Part shown: positions 1 to 6,866 of the stretch, piece after piece | Numbering within the stretch: the first letter of the stretch is position 1 | Layout: every line of letters starts with the position of its first letter | Translations under genes and position numbers: made by a program | From: Myxococcales bacterium | Lineage (GTDB): Bacteria; Myxococcota; Polyangia; Fen-1088 | NCBI GenBank assembly: GCA_003157315.1 | Contig: PMJE01000468.1 | Coordinates: forward strand, 345 to 10,345 | Length of the DNA stretch: 10,001 nt | Reading direction: 5' to 3' | The notes under the pieces: generated by a model | Told to the model about the DNA's origin: nothing | Seen by the model: the letters and a program-made list of their open reading frames with translations, nothing else | Database searches by the model: none

Positions 1-1354
1 GACCAGATCGGGCGGCAGTACGACCGGGTCGGGCGGCACGGCTGGGTCAGGTGGCAACGGGCTGGGCGGAAGTACGGCCGGGTCTAGTACGGGTGGCACC
101 AGTTCTGGCGGTACTACCAGCTCGGGCGGCACTATCAGTTCTGGCGGAACCTCTAGCTCAGGCGGCAAGAGCACGAGCTCGGGTGGAACCAGCAGCTCAG
201 GCGGAACTACCAGCTCAGGCGGGGTTGTGGCTTCCGGAGGCTCCAGCACGACTGGCGGCGCTGGTGGCAAGGGTGGGTCCACGACGAGCTCAGGGGGAAC
301 AACCAGCTCCGGTGGATCCGCTGGTTCCACGGGTTCGGGTCCGGTCGGGGTTCTTGCCGGCCCACTCTCCACCGGCATCATCTTCATCGACACCGACGGC
401 AAGCCGGTCAACGCGCACGGCGGCGGCATCATCAAGGTGGGCGACACCTTCTACATGCATGGCGAATTCTTCTTGTACACCGCCGGCTTGAGCAAGGAGG
501 AGAACAACAGCTTCCATGGCTTCTCGATGTATTCATCCAAGGACCTGGCGACGTGGAAAAACGAGGGGATCATCCTGCCCCAGCAACCGGCAGGCACGGA
601 GCTCGCGCCAGGACGAAATGGCGAGCGGCCGCATATCATCAAGTGCCCCGCCACAGGGGAGTTCGTTCTGTACGCCCATGCGGCCACCCAGGACTATCAG
701 ACGGACAAGGAAGTCGTCTACGCGACCTCACCCACGGTCAACGGCAAGTACAGCTACAAGGGGAAGCTCACCGACGCCGGCGGAACGAAGGCCGACCACA
801 GCGACATGGGTGCCTTTGCAGACGACACGGTTGCCTACGTTATCACGGAAAGTGCCCACGTTTTTACGCTGGCCAACGACTGCCATAGCTGGCTGTCGGA
901 CAAACAGTATTCAGCCATCAACTGCACATCCGGGGGCTCGGAATCGCCGGCAGTATTCAAGGCCAACGGCACGTACTACTGGATCGGGTCGAACAAGACC
1001 GGATGGCGAGCCAACAACGACTTCTATTCTACCGCGCCTGCCATGACCGGGCCTTGGACGTGCCAGGGCTACATTGCGCCTGTAACCGACCCCAACAATA
1101 CAATTTCTGACCAGAGGACGTGGATGTCGCAAAGCACCTGGGTTCAGCCCATCGTAGGAAGCAAGGGAACCGTCTTCCTGTACTGGGGTGATCACTGGTA
1201 TGGAAACCAGGACACCACCGCTCCTGGCGAACGCAACGATCAGGCGGGATACGTGTTCCAGCCAATCATCTTCAGCACTTCAACGAAGATGTTGCTGCCG
1301 ACCTACCTGGCCTCCTGGAAGATCGACGTCGGCGCCGGCACCTGGTCGCAGTAG
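1..1354 (+). CDS. Secreted GH43-family glycoside hydrolase, exo-beta-1,3-galactanase-like (5' partial)
   Basis: The frame is open from base 2 to the TAG at 1352-1354, so the true start lies left of the window; the GTG at 227 is only an internal codon. About the first 115 visible residues are a Ser/Gly/Thr linker, followed by a five-bladed propeller-like domain (about 355-1354). Blocks characteristic of GH43 subfamily 24 are visible: DTDGKPVNAHGGG (389-427), MYSSKDLATW, ERPHII (623-640), SDMGAFADD, ESPAVFKANGTYYWIGS (941 on), SQSTW (1127-1141) and WGDHW. In studied subfamily-24 enzymes two Glu and one Gln replace the usual GH43 triad. Here the candidates are Glu at 623, Glu at 941 and Gln at 1130. 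Inferred role: exo-cleavage of beta-1,3-galactan such as arabinogalactan backbones, outside the cell. The linker probably joins the catalytic domain to a signal peptide, lipobox or binding module upstream. Family assignment is confident; substrate is less so. The downstream gene is 341 bases away and probably a separate unit. Confidence 0.85.
   Translation, partial: TRSGGSTTGSGGTAGSGGNGLGGSTAGSSTGGTSSGGTTSSGGTISSGGTSSSGGKSTSSGGTSSSGGTTSSGGVVASGGSSTTGGAGGKGGSTTSSGGTTSSGGSAGSTGSGPVGVLAGPLSTGIIFIDTDGKPVNAHGGGIIKVGDTFYMHGEFFLYTAGLSKEENNSFHGFSMYSSKDLATWKNEGIILPQQPAGTELAPGRNGERPHIIKCPATGEFVLYAHAATQDYQTDKEVVYATSPTVNGKYSYKGKLTDAGGTKADHSDMGAFADDTVAYVITESAHVFTLANDCHSWLSDKQYSAINCTSGGSESPAVFKANGTYYWIGSNKTGWRANNDFYSTAPAMTGPWTCQGYIAPVTDPNNTISDQRTWMSQSTWVQPIVGSKGTVFLYWGDHWYGNQDTTAPGERNDQAGYVFQPIIFSTSTKMLLPTYLASWKIDVGAGTWSQ
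2..340 (+). repeat. Degenerate 18-bp coding repeat, Ser/Thr-Gly-Gly linker
   Basis: This in-frame low-complexity tract is built on hexapeptides such as TTSSGG, TISSGG and TSSSGG, i.e. a degenerate 18-bp unit with occasional 15- or 21-bp variants. It is most regular between about 100 and 225, then loosens. Codons vary among units (agctcgggcgg, agctcaggcgg, agttctggcgg), so the peptide is conserved more than the DNA. It encodes the flexible spacer ahead of the hydrolase domain. Such Ser/Gly/Thr spacers are common in exported Polyangia enzymes. Confidence 0.8.
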
Positions 1355-1464
1355 GCGGCGTCTGCTACGCAGTTCTCGTCGCATCCGCACGCGTCTTGCA
1401 CCGGGTAGATTGGTCGTTCGCCAGGTCAGCACTCGCTGCATTCCTGGCATGTGCCCGCGGCCGG
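1303..1464 (-). pseudogene. Possible remnant of a Cys-rich coding sequence
   Basis: Read on the minus strand between a TAA at 1467-1465 and a TAG at 1305-1303, this frame has seven Cys codons within 34 codons. They form CxxCxxC, then an in-frame TGA (1428-1426), then PGERPIYPVQDACGCDENC and AAYC. Spaced CxxC and CxC clusters are uncommon by chance in GC-rich intergenic DNA and resemble the Cys-rich extracellular modules seen in the neighbouring lipoprotein. There is no clear start codon or ribosome binding site, and the 3' end (1303-1354) lies antisense to the end of the hydrolase gene. The family is not recognised; chance remains quite possible. Confidence 0.25.
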
Positions 1465-1695
1465 TTACGTGCCAGTAGTCGCCGATCGCTTGCGGTCTTG
1501 ACTCACTGAGCTTTTGCAGGCAGGGTCTGCCGTGTGGCCTTCCGGTATTGCCAGGACGCTGGGCTCGGGACACAGCGGACCCACCCAATGGCGCTCGATC
1601 GCCGGGTTTCTCTGGCGCGCGGCGCCGGGTCGCCGCCCATGCTTCTTCTCTGTTCTCCAAGCAACTTCCTCAACCCCCAGCCGAGAATCTGAGAC
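1355..1695. other. Intergenic region between hydrolase and Cys-rich lipoprotein genes
   Basis: This 341-base stretch has no convincing plus-strand gene. Its left part holds the minus-strand Cys-rich trace. A TTGACT hexamer at 1498-1503 resembles a sigma-70 -35 box, but the matching -10 position 17-18 bases downstream (around 1521) is GC-rich and poor, so I do not call a promoter. A short perfect hairpin GGCAG-GGT-CTGCC occurs near 1520-1532 without a T-run, so it is not a convincing intrinsic terminator. The promoter of the 1696 gene must lie somewhere here unless it is read through from the hydrolase. Confidence 0.5.
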
Positions 1696-4062
1696 ATGAG
1701 AAACCGACGCCGTGCATGTTTGAAAATGCTGGTGCTCGTTCTGCCAGCGACATTGGGCCTTGCTTGCATTCAGCGAGACTGGAGCGTGTGCTCGCCCCAG
1801 GACCAGTGCCAGACGGGGTACACCTGTACCGCCGATTGGAAGTGCGCGCCGGACGTCGACGCGGGTGCTGATGCTCTTCTGGTCGTGGCGGCCGACGGGG
1901 CTATGGGCATGGACGGGACGGTCATGCCCGAGGTGGCCTCTGGCCCTGCCGTTGGGCAGGATGGAGGTGAGCCGGACTCCGCATCGATGTCCGCCTCGCC
2001 CGACGCGCAGGCAGACGTGGCATTTGATGTGCCGCTTGCTGCGGTCCTCGACGCGCCAGCCACGGGCGGCCTTGCGGACGCGACGGCCGCTGATGCGCCC
2101 CCGATTGGGTCAACGGCGGACGCTGCCGGCACCTGCAGCAGGGACACGGACTGTCTGCCGCAGAACCCGCTTTGCTTGGGCAATCAATGCACGAAATGCT
2201 CCGGGGACAACGACTGCGCAGGCCGGCCAGGCACCCCAGCCTGCGCCACCGGTGGACTATGCGTCGCCTGCACGGCGAATAGATACTGCACTGGCGCAGC
2301 CACGACCTGCGACACAAGTACCAACCAGTGCGTCGGATGCGTCAAGAGAAGCGACTGCGCGGGGGCGTGTCAGACCTGTACGAACGGCGTCTGCACGGCG
2401 GTCAAGAGCCACGACGATACGGGCGCTTGTCCTGGCACATGCGACGCCACGGGCGCGTGCAAGAGCACGCAGGGGCAGGCCTGCCAGGCCGCTTCCGATT
2501 GTGCCGGCGTGACATTCTGCTCAGACGGCCACTGCTGCGACAAGGCCTGCACAGGATCCTGTGAGGCTTGTGACATAGCCGGCTCGCTCGGAACCTGCAC
2601 GACGCTGGCCGCGAACGCGGAACCCAATAAGGGTCACACGGCGTGCGTTGCCTCGGATCCCATCTGTGCGGGCAAGTGCAACGGCGTGAGCGCAACTTGT
2701 TCGTACCCCGTGTCTACCACTGCATGTGGTACAGCTTCCTGCACGGGGCAGATCTACCAAGCAGCAGGAACGTGCAGCAACGGTGATTGCGCCAAGCCTG
2801 CTGCGCAAACCTGTACCAATGTATGTGTGTTGAGTGCGGGAGGCTGTAAGGACTGCACGACGAGCGGCCAGTGCACCGACCCGACCAAGCCAATCTGCCA
2901 GGGTGACATGTGCGTCGCCTGTACGGCTGGTTCGAGCACTGTCTGTGGAGACAAAGACAGCAGCAAGCCCACGTGTGACACCGGGACAGGGAAGTGCGTC
3001 GAGTGCACCACCAGCAACCAATGCGCGACGGCCAGCAAGCCGATCTGTGGAAACGGCCAGACTTGCGTGGCCTGCGGGGACGCGGGCGCACCCACGAGCG
3101 GCTGCTCAGCCAAGAACGCGACCCTGGCCGCCTGCAGCCTGACCAGCGGGACCTGCGTGGAATGCACCGCGAATTCGCACTGTACATCGAGTGGCAAGCC
3201 CGTGTGCAACACTTCGACCAACCTGTGCGTGCAGTGCACAGACAGCAGCCAATGCAGTGGTGCAACCCCAATCTGCTCGTCGAACACTTGCGTGGCCTGC
3301 ACCGCCGACGCTCAATGCGTGGCCAAGTTGGGCCAGAATCCGGGGGTGTGTATGTCCCACCAAGACGGCCGCTGCGCCACGGACGCAGAGACGATCTACG
3401 CCGAAGAAACGGCCGGATGCTCGACCACAAGCGGCGGAACCGCAACGGCGCCGTATTGTGACTCGCAGACTGCTATCAGTGCCCTATCAGCTACCAGGCG
3501 CCTGATCGTAGTACGCGGCACGGTAGGCGGCTTCAGCTACTACACTCCTGGCTTGCAACTCACTGTGGTCGGCCAGCTCGATGGGAACATCTACCCCACC
3601 GGAGTAGTTCCCAATTGTGTAGCTATCTCGAACGGCGCAGATCTCTACATGCGCGACCTCGTTTGCAGCACGAACTACAACGTCGCCGCTGTACTAGCCC
3701 AGTCCGCCACCCTGCATCTGCTGAGGATGGTGCTTTTTGATTCCGCCGGCGGAGTTCTGCTGGATGGCTCGAATTTCGAGATTGTCGATACGATCCTTTC
3801 CGGTAACTACAAGGGAGAGTTTGGAACGAATCTTTTCGGCGGTATCTATGTGAACAACCCACCCACCACAGGTCTCAAGAGGTTGGAGCGCGTGACGTTC
3901 AAGGACAACAACTTCCCGACGGACATCACATGCACTGCCCCGACTACTGGGGTTGGCGTGTATGCGCCTGACAACGGGGTCGACGCCACGTGCGGCATCA
4001 CCCCCTGTACACCAGCCAGCGCTAACTGCGGTTCCAGCCTCACTTGGGTTTCGCCAGGCTAG
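1696..4062 (+). CDS. Cys-rich surface lipoprotein with C-terminal beta-helix-like region
   Basis: This 788-residue protein begins with basic residues (RNRRR), a hydrophobic stretch and a Cys at position 24 (GLAC), so export as a lipoprotein is likely; the -3 Gly makes the lipobox imperfect. Residues 30-52 hold one small Cys cluster, about 52-146 are an Asp/Ala-rich linker (DAGADA, SPDAQADVA), and 147-560 are dense Cys-rich modules. About 260-375 match a module common in Polyangia surface proteins (CSDGHCCDKAC, CEACDIAGSLGTC). Residues 385-535 carry CVxC-type repeats. From about 565 to the end the sequence loses most Cys and has short beta-strand/turn repeats (LIVVRGTVGG, AISNGADLYMRDLVC, LERVTFKDNNF) typical of right-handed parallel beta-helix proteins. 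No catalytic motif is recognised; role is probably structural, adhesive or carbohydrate-binding. The ATG at 1696 has no strong Shine-Dalgarno; it was chosen because it supplies the whole basic signal-peptide N-region. An ATG at codon 11 is an alternative. Confidence 0.8.
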   Translation: MRNRRRACLKMLVLVLPATLGLACIQRDWSVCSPQDQCQTGYTCTADWKCAPDVDAGADALLVVAADGAMGMDGTVMPEVASGPAVGQDGGEPDSASMSASPDAQADVAFDVPLAAVLDAPATGGLADATAADAPPIGSTADAAGTCSRDTDCLPQNPLCLGNQCTKCSGDNDCAGRPGTPACATGGLCVACTANRYCTGAATTCDTSTNQCVGCVKRSDCAGACQTCTNGVCTAVKSHDDTGACPGTCDATGACKSTQGQACQAASDCAGVTFCSDGHCCDKACTGSCEACDIAGSLGTCTTLAANAEPNKGHTACVASDPICAGKCNGVSATCSYPVSTTACGTASCTGQIYQAAGTCSNGDCAKPAAQTCTNVCVLSAGGCKDCTTSGQCTDPTKPICQGDMCVACTAGSSTVCGDKDSSKPTCDTGTGKCVECTTSNQCATASKPICGNGQTCVACGDAGAPTSGCSAKNATLAACSLTSGTCVECTANSHCTSSGKPVCNTSTNLCVQCTDSSQCSGATPICSSNTCVACTADAQCVAKLGQNPGVCMSHQDGRCATDAETIYAEETAGCSTTSGGTATAPYCDSQTAISALSATRRLIVVRGTVGGFSYYTPGLQLTVVGQLDGNIYPTGVVPNCVAISNGADLYMRDLVCSTNYNVAAVLAQSATLHLLRMVLFDSAGGVLLDGSNFEIVDTILSGNYKGEFGTNLFGGIYVNNPPTTGLKRLERVTFKDNNFPTDITCTAPTTGVGVYAPDNGVDATCGITPCTPASANCGSSLTWVSPG
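2845..3300 (+). repeat. Cys-rich protein repeats (about 35-40 residues each)
   Basis: Within the lipoprotein gene this stretch encodes successive copies of a pattern built as CxxC, six residues, C, a KPIC or TPIC step, then C(V)xC. Examples are CKDCTTSGQC...KPIC...CVAC, CVECTTSNQC...KPIC...CVAC, CVECTANSHC...KPVC...CVQC and CTDSSQC...TPIC...CVAC. Two spacer segments (CGDKDSSKPTC; CGDAGAP...CSAKN) interrupt the series. The even Cys spacing suggests disulfide-stabilised small knots in an extracellular stalk. The DNA copies are diverged, so this is an old protein repeat rather than a recent tandem duplication. Confidence 0.7.
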
Positions 4063-4068
4063 CCTCCC

Positions 4069-4379
4069 GTGCCATTGGCGGCGCGTGCCCTGGTTTGGTG
4101 GAGCCGGCGCGGATCAGTGCTCTTGGCGTGGGCCGCGGCGATCATTGCGCTGGCGGCATCGGTTTGGCTGGGATTTGAGACATGGCGCCTTGTCTGGCCA
4201 TGCTGGGCAGCACCCTGGCGCCGGGCGGCCTGTATTTGCTGCCCGCGCCTTGAAAACAACTCTATGTCGTGGCTCAGGTGGTGCTCTGGCTCACGGCGTG
4301 CGTGTTCCTACTGTGGGCGGCCGCCCGCCGCGGGTCAGCGTCGCCGGCGGCGAAGCAACAGAGCGAAGCCAGCCACTAG
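4069..4379 (+). pseudogene. Broken small membrane-protein gene (frameshift plus internal stop)
   Basis: Six bases after the lipoprotein stop, a GTG at 4069 opens a frame whose first 40 residues look like a genuine membrane protein: basic WWSRRG, then a hydrophobic helix (SVLLAWAAAIIALAASVWLG) and FETWRL. After about 4192 that frame becomes Trp/Cys/Arg-rich nonsense, while the frame one base back continues plausibly: LAMLGSTLAPGGLYLLPA, an in-frame TGA at 4251-4253, then a second helix (YVVAQVVLWLTACVFLLW), basic AAARRG, a polar tail and a TAG at 4377-4379. Restoring one base near 4192 and one sense codon at 4251 gives about 103 residues with two or three membrane helices. Its end overlaps the last 45 bases of the convergent gene. 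The family is not recognised. A sequencing or assembly error could explain the shift, but would not by itself explain the TGA. Confidence 0.45.
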
Positions 4380-6866
4380 GAAGAAGGTGAAGAGCCCCGG
4401 TGCGCCGTCGCGCATCGGATTGACGGCGCAGAAGCCGGAACCCATGGGGGTGGGCGGGTTGTTGTTGGTCGCCGGTGCGTCCTGGCGTCCGACCGATATC
4501 GGCGCATCAGCGACCGTCGCTGCATCAGGCGGCAAGACAGCTTGATCAGGTACCGCGAACGTATCCCTGGATACTGCATCCGATCCTGCATCCAGGAAAA
4601 CGACCGCTTGCGCGTCCTGCGCGCCAGCATCGCCTGCATCTCCGATGATGATCGCGTCCAGCAAGCCCGCCGCATCAGTGGCGAGTGCATCCTTCGCTGC
4701 ATCCGGGGTGGCGATGGGCGGCGCATCTTTGCCGCCAGTGGCGGCGAGGTCGACCGCGGTCGGGGCGTCGGGAACCGTGACCACAGTGCCCGGTCCATCG
4801 GCGATGGTGGCTGGTGCATCTTCGCTGGTGGCCAGTGCATCTTCGAGTCCGGGGCTGGCGTCGAGCAAGACCACAGTGCCCGGCCCATCGGCGCTGTCGA
4901 GCCCGGGGCTGGCGTCGGCCCCCGCGTCCAACAAGGCCACCGGTCCATCAGCGCTGTCGAGTCCGGGGCTGGCGTCGAGTGTTCCCGCGTCGGGCGGGCC
5001 TGCATCCGGCAATACCACCGGGCCATCGATCGCTGGCACATCCGGGGTAGCGTCTGGGGCGCCGACTTCGATTCCCGCTTCCTGCGCCGGCGCATCCACC
5101 CCGGCATCGGTCGGGGCGGTGCAGATTAGGATGTCAGCAGCGCTCTCGATCAGGCCGTCGTGGCCCGCGGTGGCGCCGTTGGTAGGAAATGTGGTCATGC
5201 TGGCCGCGGTGGTCGTGCCACCCGAGCCACCACTGACAAAGCGCCTTGTCGGCGTGCCGCCGGACAGGGCAACGTAGCCGCCCCCGCCACCTCCGCCCGG
5301 ACCCTCGGCCTCGCGGGCGTTGTTGAGGTTGATCTGTCCGCCGCCCAATCCCCCATTCGCCTCTACCAAGATCGTCGACGCCAACGTACCTGCGTGAACC
5401 ACCACGGTGCCGCCACCCCCGCCGCCGCCAGGGGCGTCGCCCGAAGCGGAACCGCCCGAGTTGGCGGGGTTCCCGTCTTGGCCGTTTGCCAGGATGCTGC
5501 CACTACCCGCAACATTTCCCGCAATTACGAAAGCCAGGCCGCCACCACTGCCGCCCCCGCCAGCGAACGTATTGTTTCCGTTGCCCGCACCTCCGCCACC
5601 GCCCAGGAAGAGCCGCGCGCTCTTGCCGCCAGCGTCGCTCGTGCTGCTCACCAGCGGGTGCCCGCCCAGGCCGCCGTGTTCGCGGCGGTTGTTGCCGCCC
5701 CAAACGGCGTTGTTCGGACCCACGGCTGTGGGAAGCGGGAGAGGGGGCGGAGGAGCCACAGGGGATGAGTAGGTGTAGCCGCCACGGCCACCGCCTGAAG
5801 AAGTGGTGTATCGGCCGATTGCAATGTAGGCGGGATCCAGAGGCCAGGCGGCTGTGCCGCCAAGGACGCCGCTCAACATCACGCCCTGGCCGGTCCAGGC
5901 GTCGCTGAGTGCGGCGTCGCCGGCGTTGGCAGAAGTGGCGTTAGCGCCCCCACCGCCGCCGCCATTGTGGGAATTGCCGCCGCCCCCGCCGTTGGCAGGT
6001 GCGCCCCGGCCATAGCCACCCGTGGCCAAGCTGGCGGCCAGGCCAGCAATGCTCTCACCCTTTTCGCCACCATCAAGCAGGTTGTTCGAAAGGTAGAGCG
6101 GGACGTCGGTCCCCGCAGTCCTCGCGCCGTCGGTATACCCGCCACCGTGGAAGCCCTTGTAACTGACATTGATGTCTCCGTCGAGCTGCAAAGTGTTCGC
6201 GACAGAAAGTGCAACCACCCCACCGACACCGGTCGTGCTATCCCACGCGGGAGCGGTGATGGAGCCGCCGACGCCCGCGTCCGTGCCTGCGTCCGTGCCT
6301 CCGACGATAGTCAACGTGTTGTACTGCGGGACGCGGATGACCTGGGTATTGCCTGCCGCGCTGTAGGATTTCTTCAAAGCACAAGCTAGTCCGATCGTGT
6401 TGGTGGTGATGCTCGCCACGGTATTCAGCTCGTAGTTGCCGGCGCTGCCCAGACTGGTGACGCTTCCATAGGAAGCTGGCGTGACGTAGTTATTGGGGTC
6501 GCTGGGGAAGGTGGGCTCAGCGGTGTTGATGGTCGCGCCGGCCATCTGGATGATGAGCACCAGATCCCCCACTGCCAGGGCCGACCGCGTACACGGACTC
6601 GTAGTATCCGCAGTGAAGTCGGCAATACCGTGCACGGTCACGCTGGCCGGGAGGACGCCCACGGCGGTGGCAGCCGTCAGTGCGGAATAGCCGTTGACGC
6701 GGCAATTGGACGTGCTCACTGTAAGGTCACCGTCCAAGGCCTGCGTGACGGCCACAGGTTTGACGCCACTGTCCACTGACGACTTGCAGCCCGTGACCGC
6801 CAGTAGCAACACCTGTGCAAGCGCAACCGCTCGCAGCAATCCACGTTTTCCATCGAAGTACTTCAT
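4335..6866 (-). CDS. AgmC-like Gly-rich surface lipoprotein with MYXO-CTERM-like tail
   Basis: This is an 843-residue exported protein. The N-terminus has KR, a hydrophobic stretch and a lipobox VTGC with Cys27. Residues 46-240 resemble the N-terminal region of proteins annotated as adventurous-gliding AgmC in Myxococcota (GDLVLIIQMAG, NTQVIRVPQYNTLTI, SITAPAWDSTTGVGGVVAL). Residues 282-310 and 387-550 are Gly-rich with runs of five to eight Gly, probably stacked beta-structure. Residues 586-800 are an Asp/Ala/Pro linker. The tail has Cys813 (GSGFC), DGAPG, a hydrophobic helix (about 822-838) and RRRRR, matching the layout of the MYXO-CTERM sorting signal, which is processed by an intramembrane myxosortase. 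Classical AgmC is far longer, so this is a short relative or shares only a domain; a gliding role is not shown. The start overlaps the upstream OmpA-like stop as ATGA with a good ribosome site, implying translational coupling. Confidence 0.8.
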   Translation of the reverse strand: MKYFDGKRGLLRAVALAQVLLLAVTGCKSSVDSGVKPVAVTQALDGDLTVSTSNCRVNGYSALTAATAVGVLPASVTVHGIADFTADTTSPCTRSALAVGDLVLIIQMAGATINTAEPTFPSDPNNYVTPASYGSVTSLGSAGNYELNTVASITTNTIGLACALKKSYSAAGNTQVIRVPQYNTLTIVGGTDAGTDAGVGGSITAPAWDSTTGVGGVVALSVANTLQLDGDINVSYKGFHGGGYTDGARTAGTDVPLYLSNNLLDGGEKGESIAGLAASLATGGYGRGAPANGGGGGNSHNGGGGGGANATSANAGDAALSDAWTGQGVMLSGVLGGTAAWPLDPAYIAIGRYTTSSGGGRGGYTYSSPVAPPPPLPLPTAVGPNNAVWGGNNRREHGGLGGHPLVSSTSDAGGKSARLFLGGGGGAGNGNNTFAGGGGSGGGLAFVIAGNVAGSGSILANGQDGNPANSGGSASGDAPGGGGGGGTVVVHAGTLASTILVEANGGLGGGQINLNNAREAEGPGGGGGGGYVALSGGTPTRRFVSGGSGGTTTAASMTTFPTNGATAGHDGLIESAADILICTAPTDAGVDAPAQEAGIEVGAPDATPDVPAIDGPVVLPDAGPPDAGTLDASPGLDSADGPVALLDAGADASPGLDSADGPGTVVLLDASPGLEDALATSEDAPATIADGPGTVVTVPDAPTAVDLAATGGKDAPPIATPDAAKDALATDAAGLLDAIIIGDAGDAGAQDAQAVVFLDAGSDAVSRDTFAVPDQAVLPPDAATVADAPISVGRQDAPATNNNPPTPMGSGFCAVNPMRDGAPGLFTFFLVAGFALLLRRRRR
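4779..4980 (-). repeat. Imperfect tandem repeats encoding the DASPGLDSADGP linker
   Basis: In the Asp/Ala linker of the AgmC-like protein, the plus-strand motif tcgagtccggggctggcgtc recurs at 4843, 4897 (one mismatch) and 4957, spaced 54 and 60 bases. A second motif, accacagtgcccgg followed by (t/c)ccatcggcg, occurs at about 4780 and 4871. The protein units read DASPGLDSADGP, DASPGLDSADGP and DASPGLEDA. Near-identity of the DNA, not just the peptide, points to recent unequal exchange or slippage, so linker length probably varies among related strains. Confidence 0.75.

Noticed and set aside
2..340. Regular repeats considered as a CRISPR array
   Set aside because: Units are contiguous in-frame 15-21-bp coding repeats with no unique spacers and no cas genes nearby.
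51..491. Plus-strand open frame of 146 codons rich in Ala/Arg/Val
   Set aside because: It is an out-of-frame reading of the SGGT repeat linker and the start of the GH43 domain, with no signal peptide or domain of its own.
516..1046. Plus-strand open frame of 176 codons within the hydrolase gene
   Set aside because: Arg/Ser/Thr/Pro-rich composition typical of a shifted frame in GC-rich coding DNA; the hydrolase frame explains the region.
1426..1428. TGA in the Cys-rich minus-strand trace read as selenocysteine
   Set aside because: No start, ribosome site or identifiable SECIS-like hairpin, and the frame has another stop shortly upstream; decay or chance is simpler.
1498..1503. TTGACT as a -35 box for the lipoprotein gene
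   Set aside because: No acceptable -10 hexamer at 16-19 bases, so it stays an isolated hexamer match.
2521..3445. Several minus-strand open frames of 166-243 codons antisense to the Cys-rich repeats
   Set aside because: Their composition mirrors the repeat DNA (Cys/Arg/Ser or Ala/Thr runs), they lack start context, and the plus-strand lipoprotein has clear domains.
4217..4249. GC-rich imperfect stem-loop (GGCGC-c-GGGC arms, loop CTGTATTTGC) between the convergent genes
   Set aside because: No T-run follows on either strand, and it falls in the putative broken membrane-protein gene, so an intrinsic terminator is not supported.
4315..4326. Perfect 12-bp palindrome GGGCGGCCGCCC
   Set aside because: No loop or T-run, and such palindromes are frequent in GC-rich DNA; no role can be assigned.
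4542..5768. Plus-strand open frames antisense to the AgmC-like gene (about 195-210 codons each)
   Set aside because: These are readings of the Asp/Ala and Gly-rich low-complexity DNA on the opposite strand, with no recognisable features.
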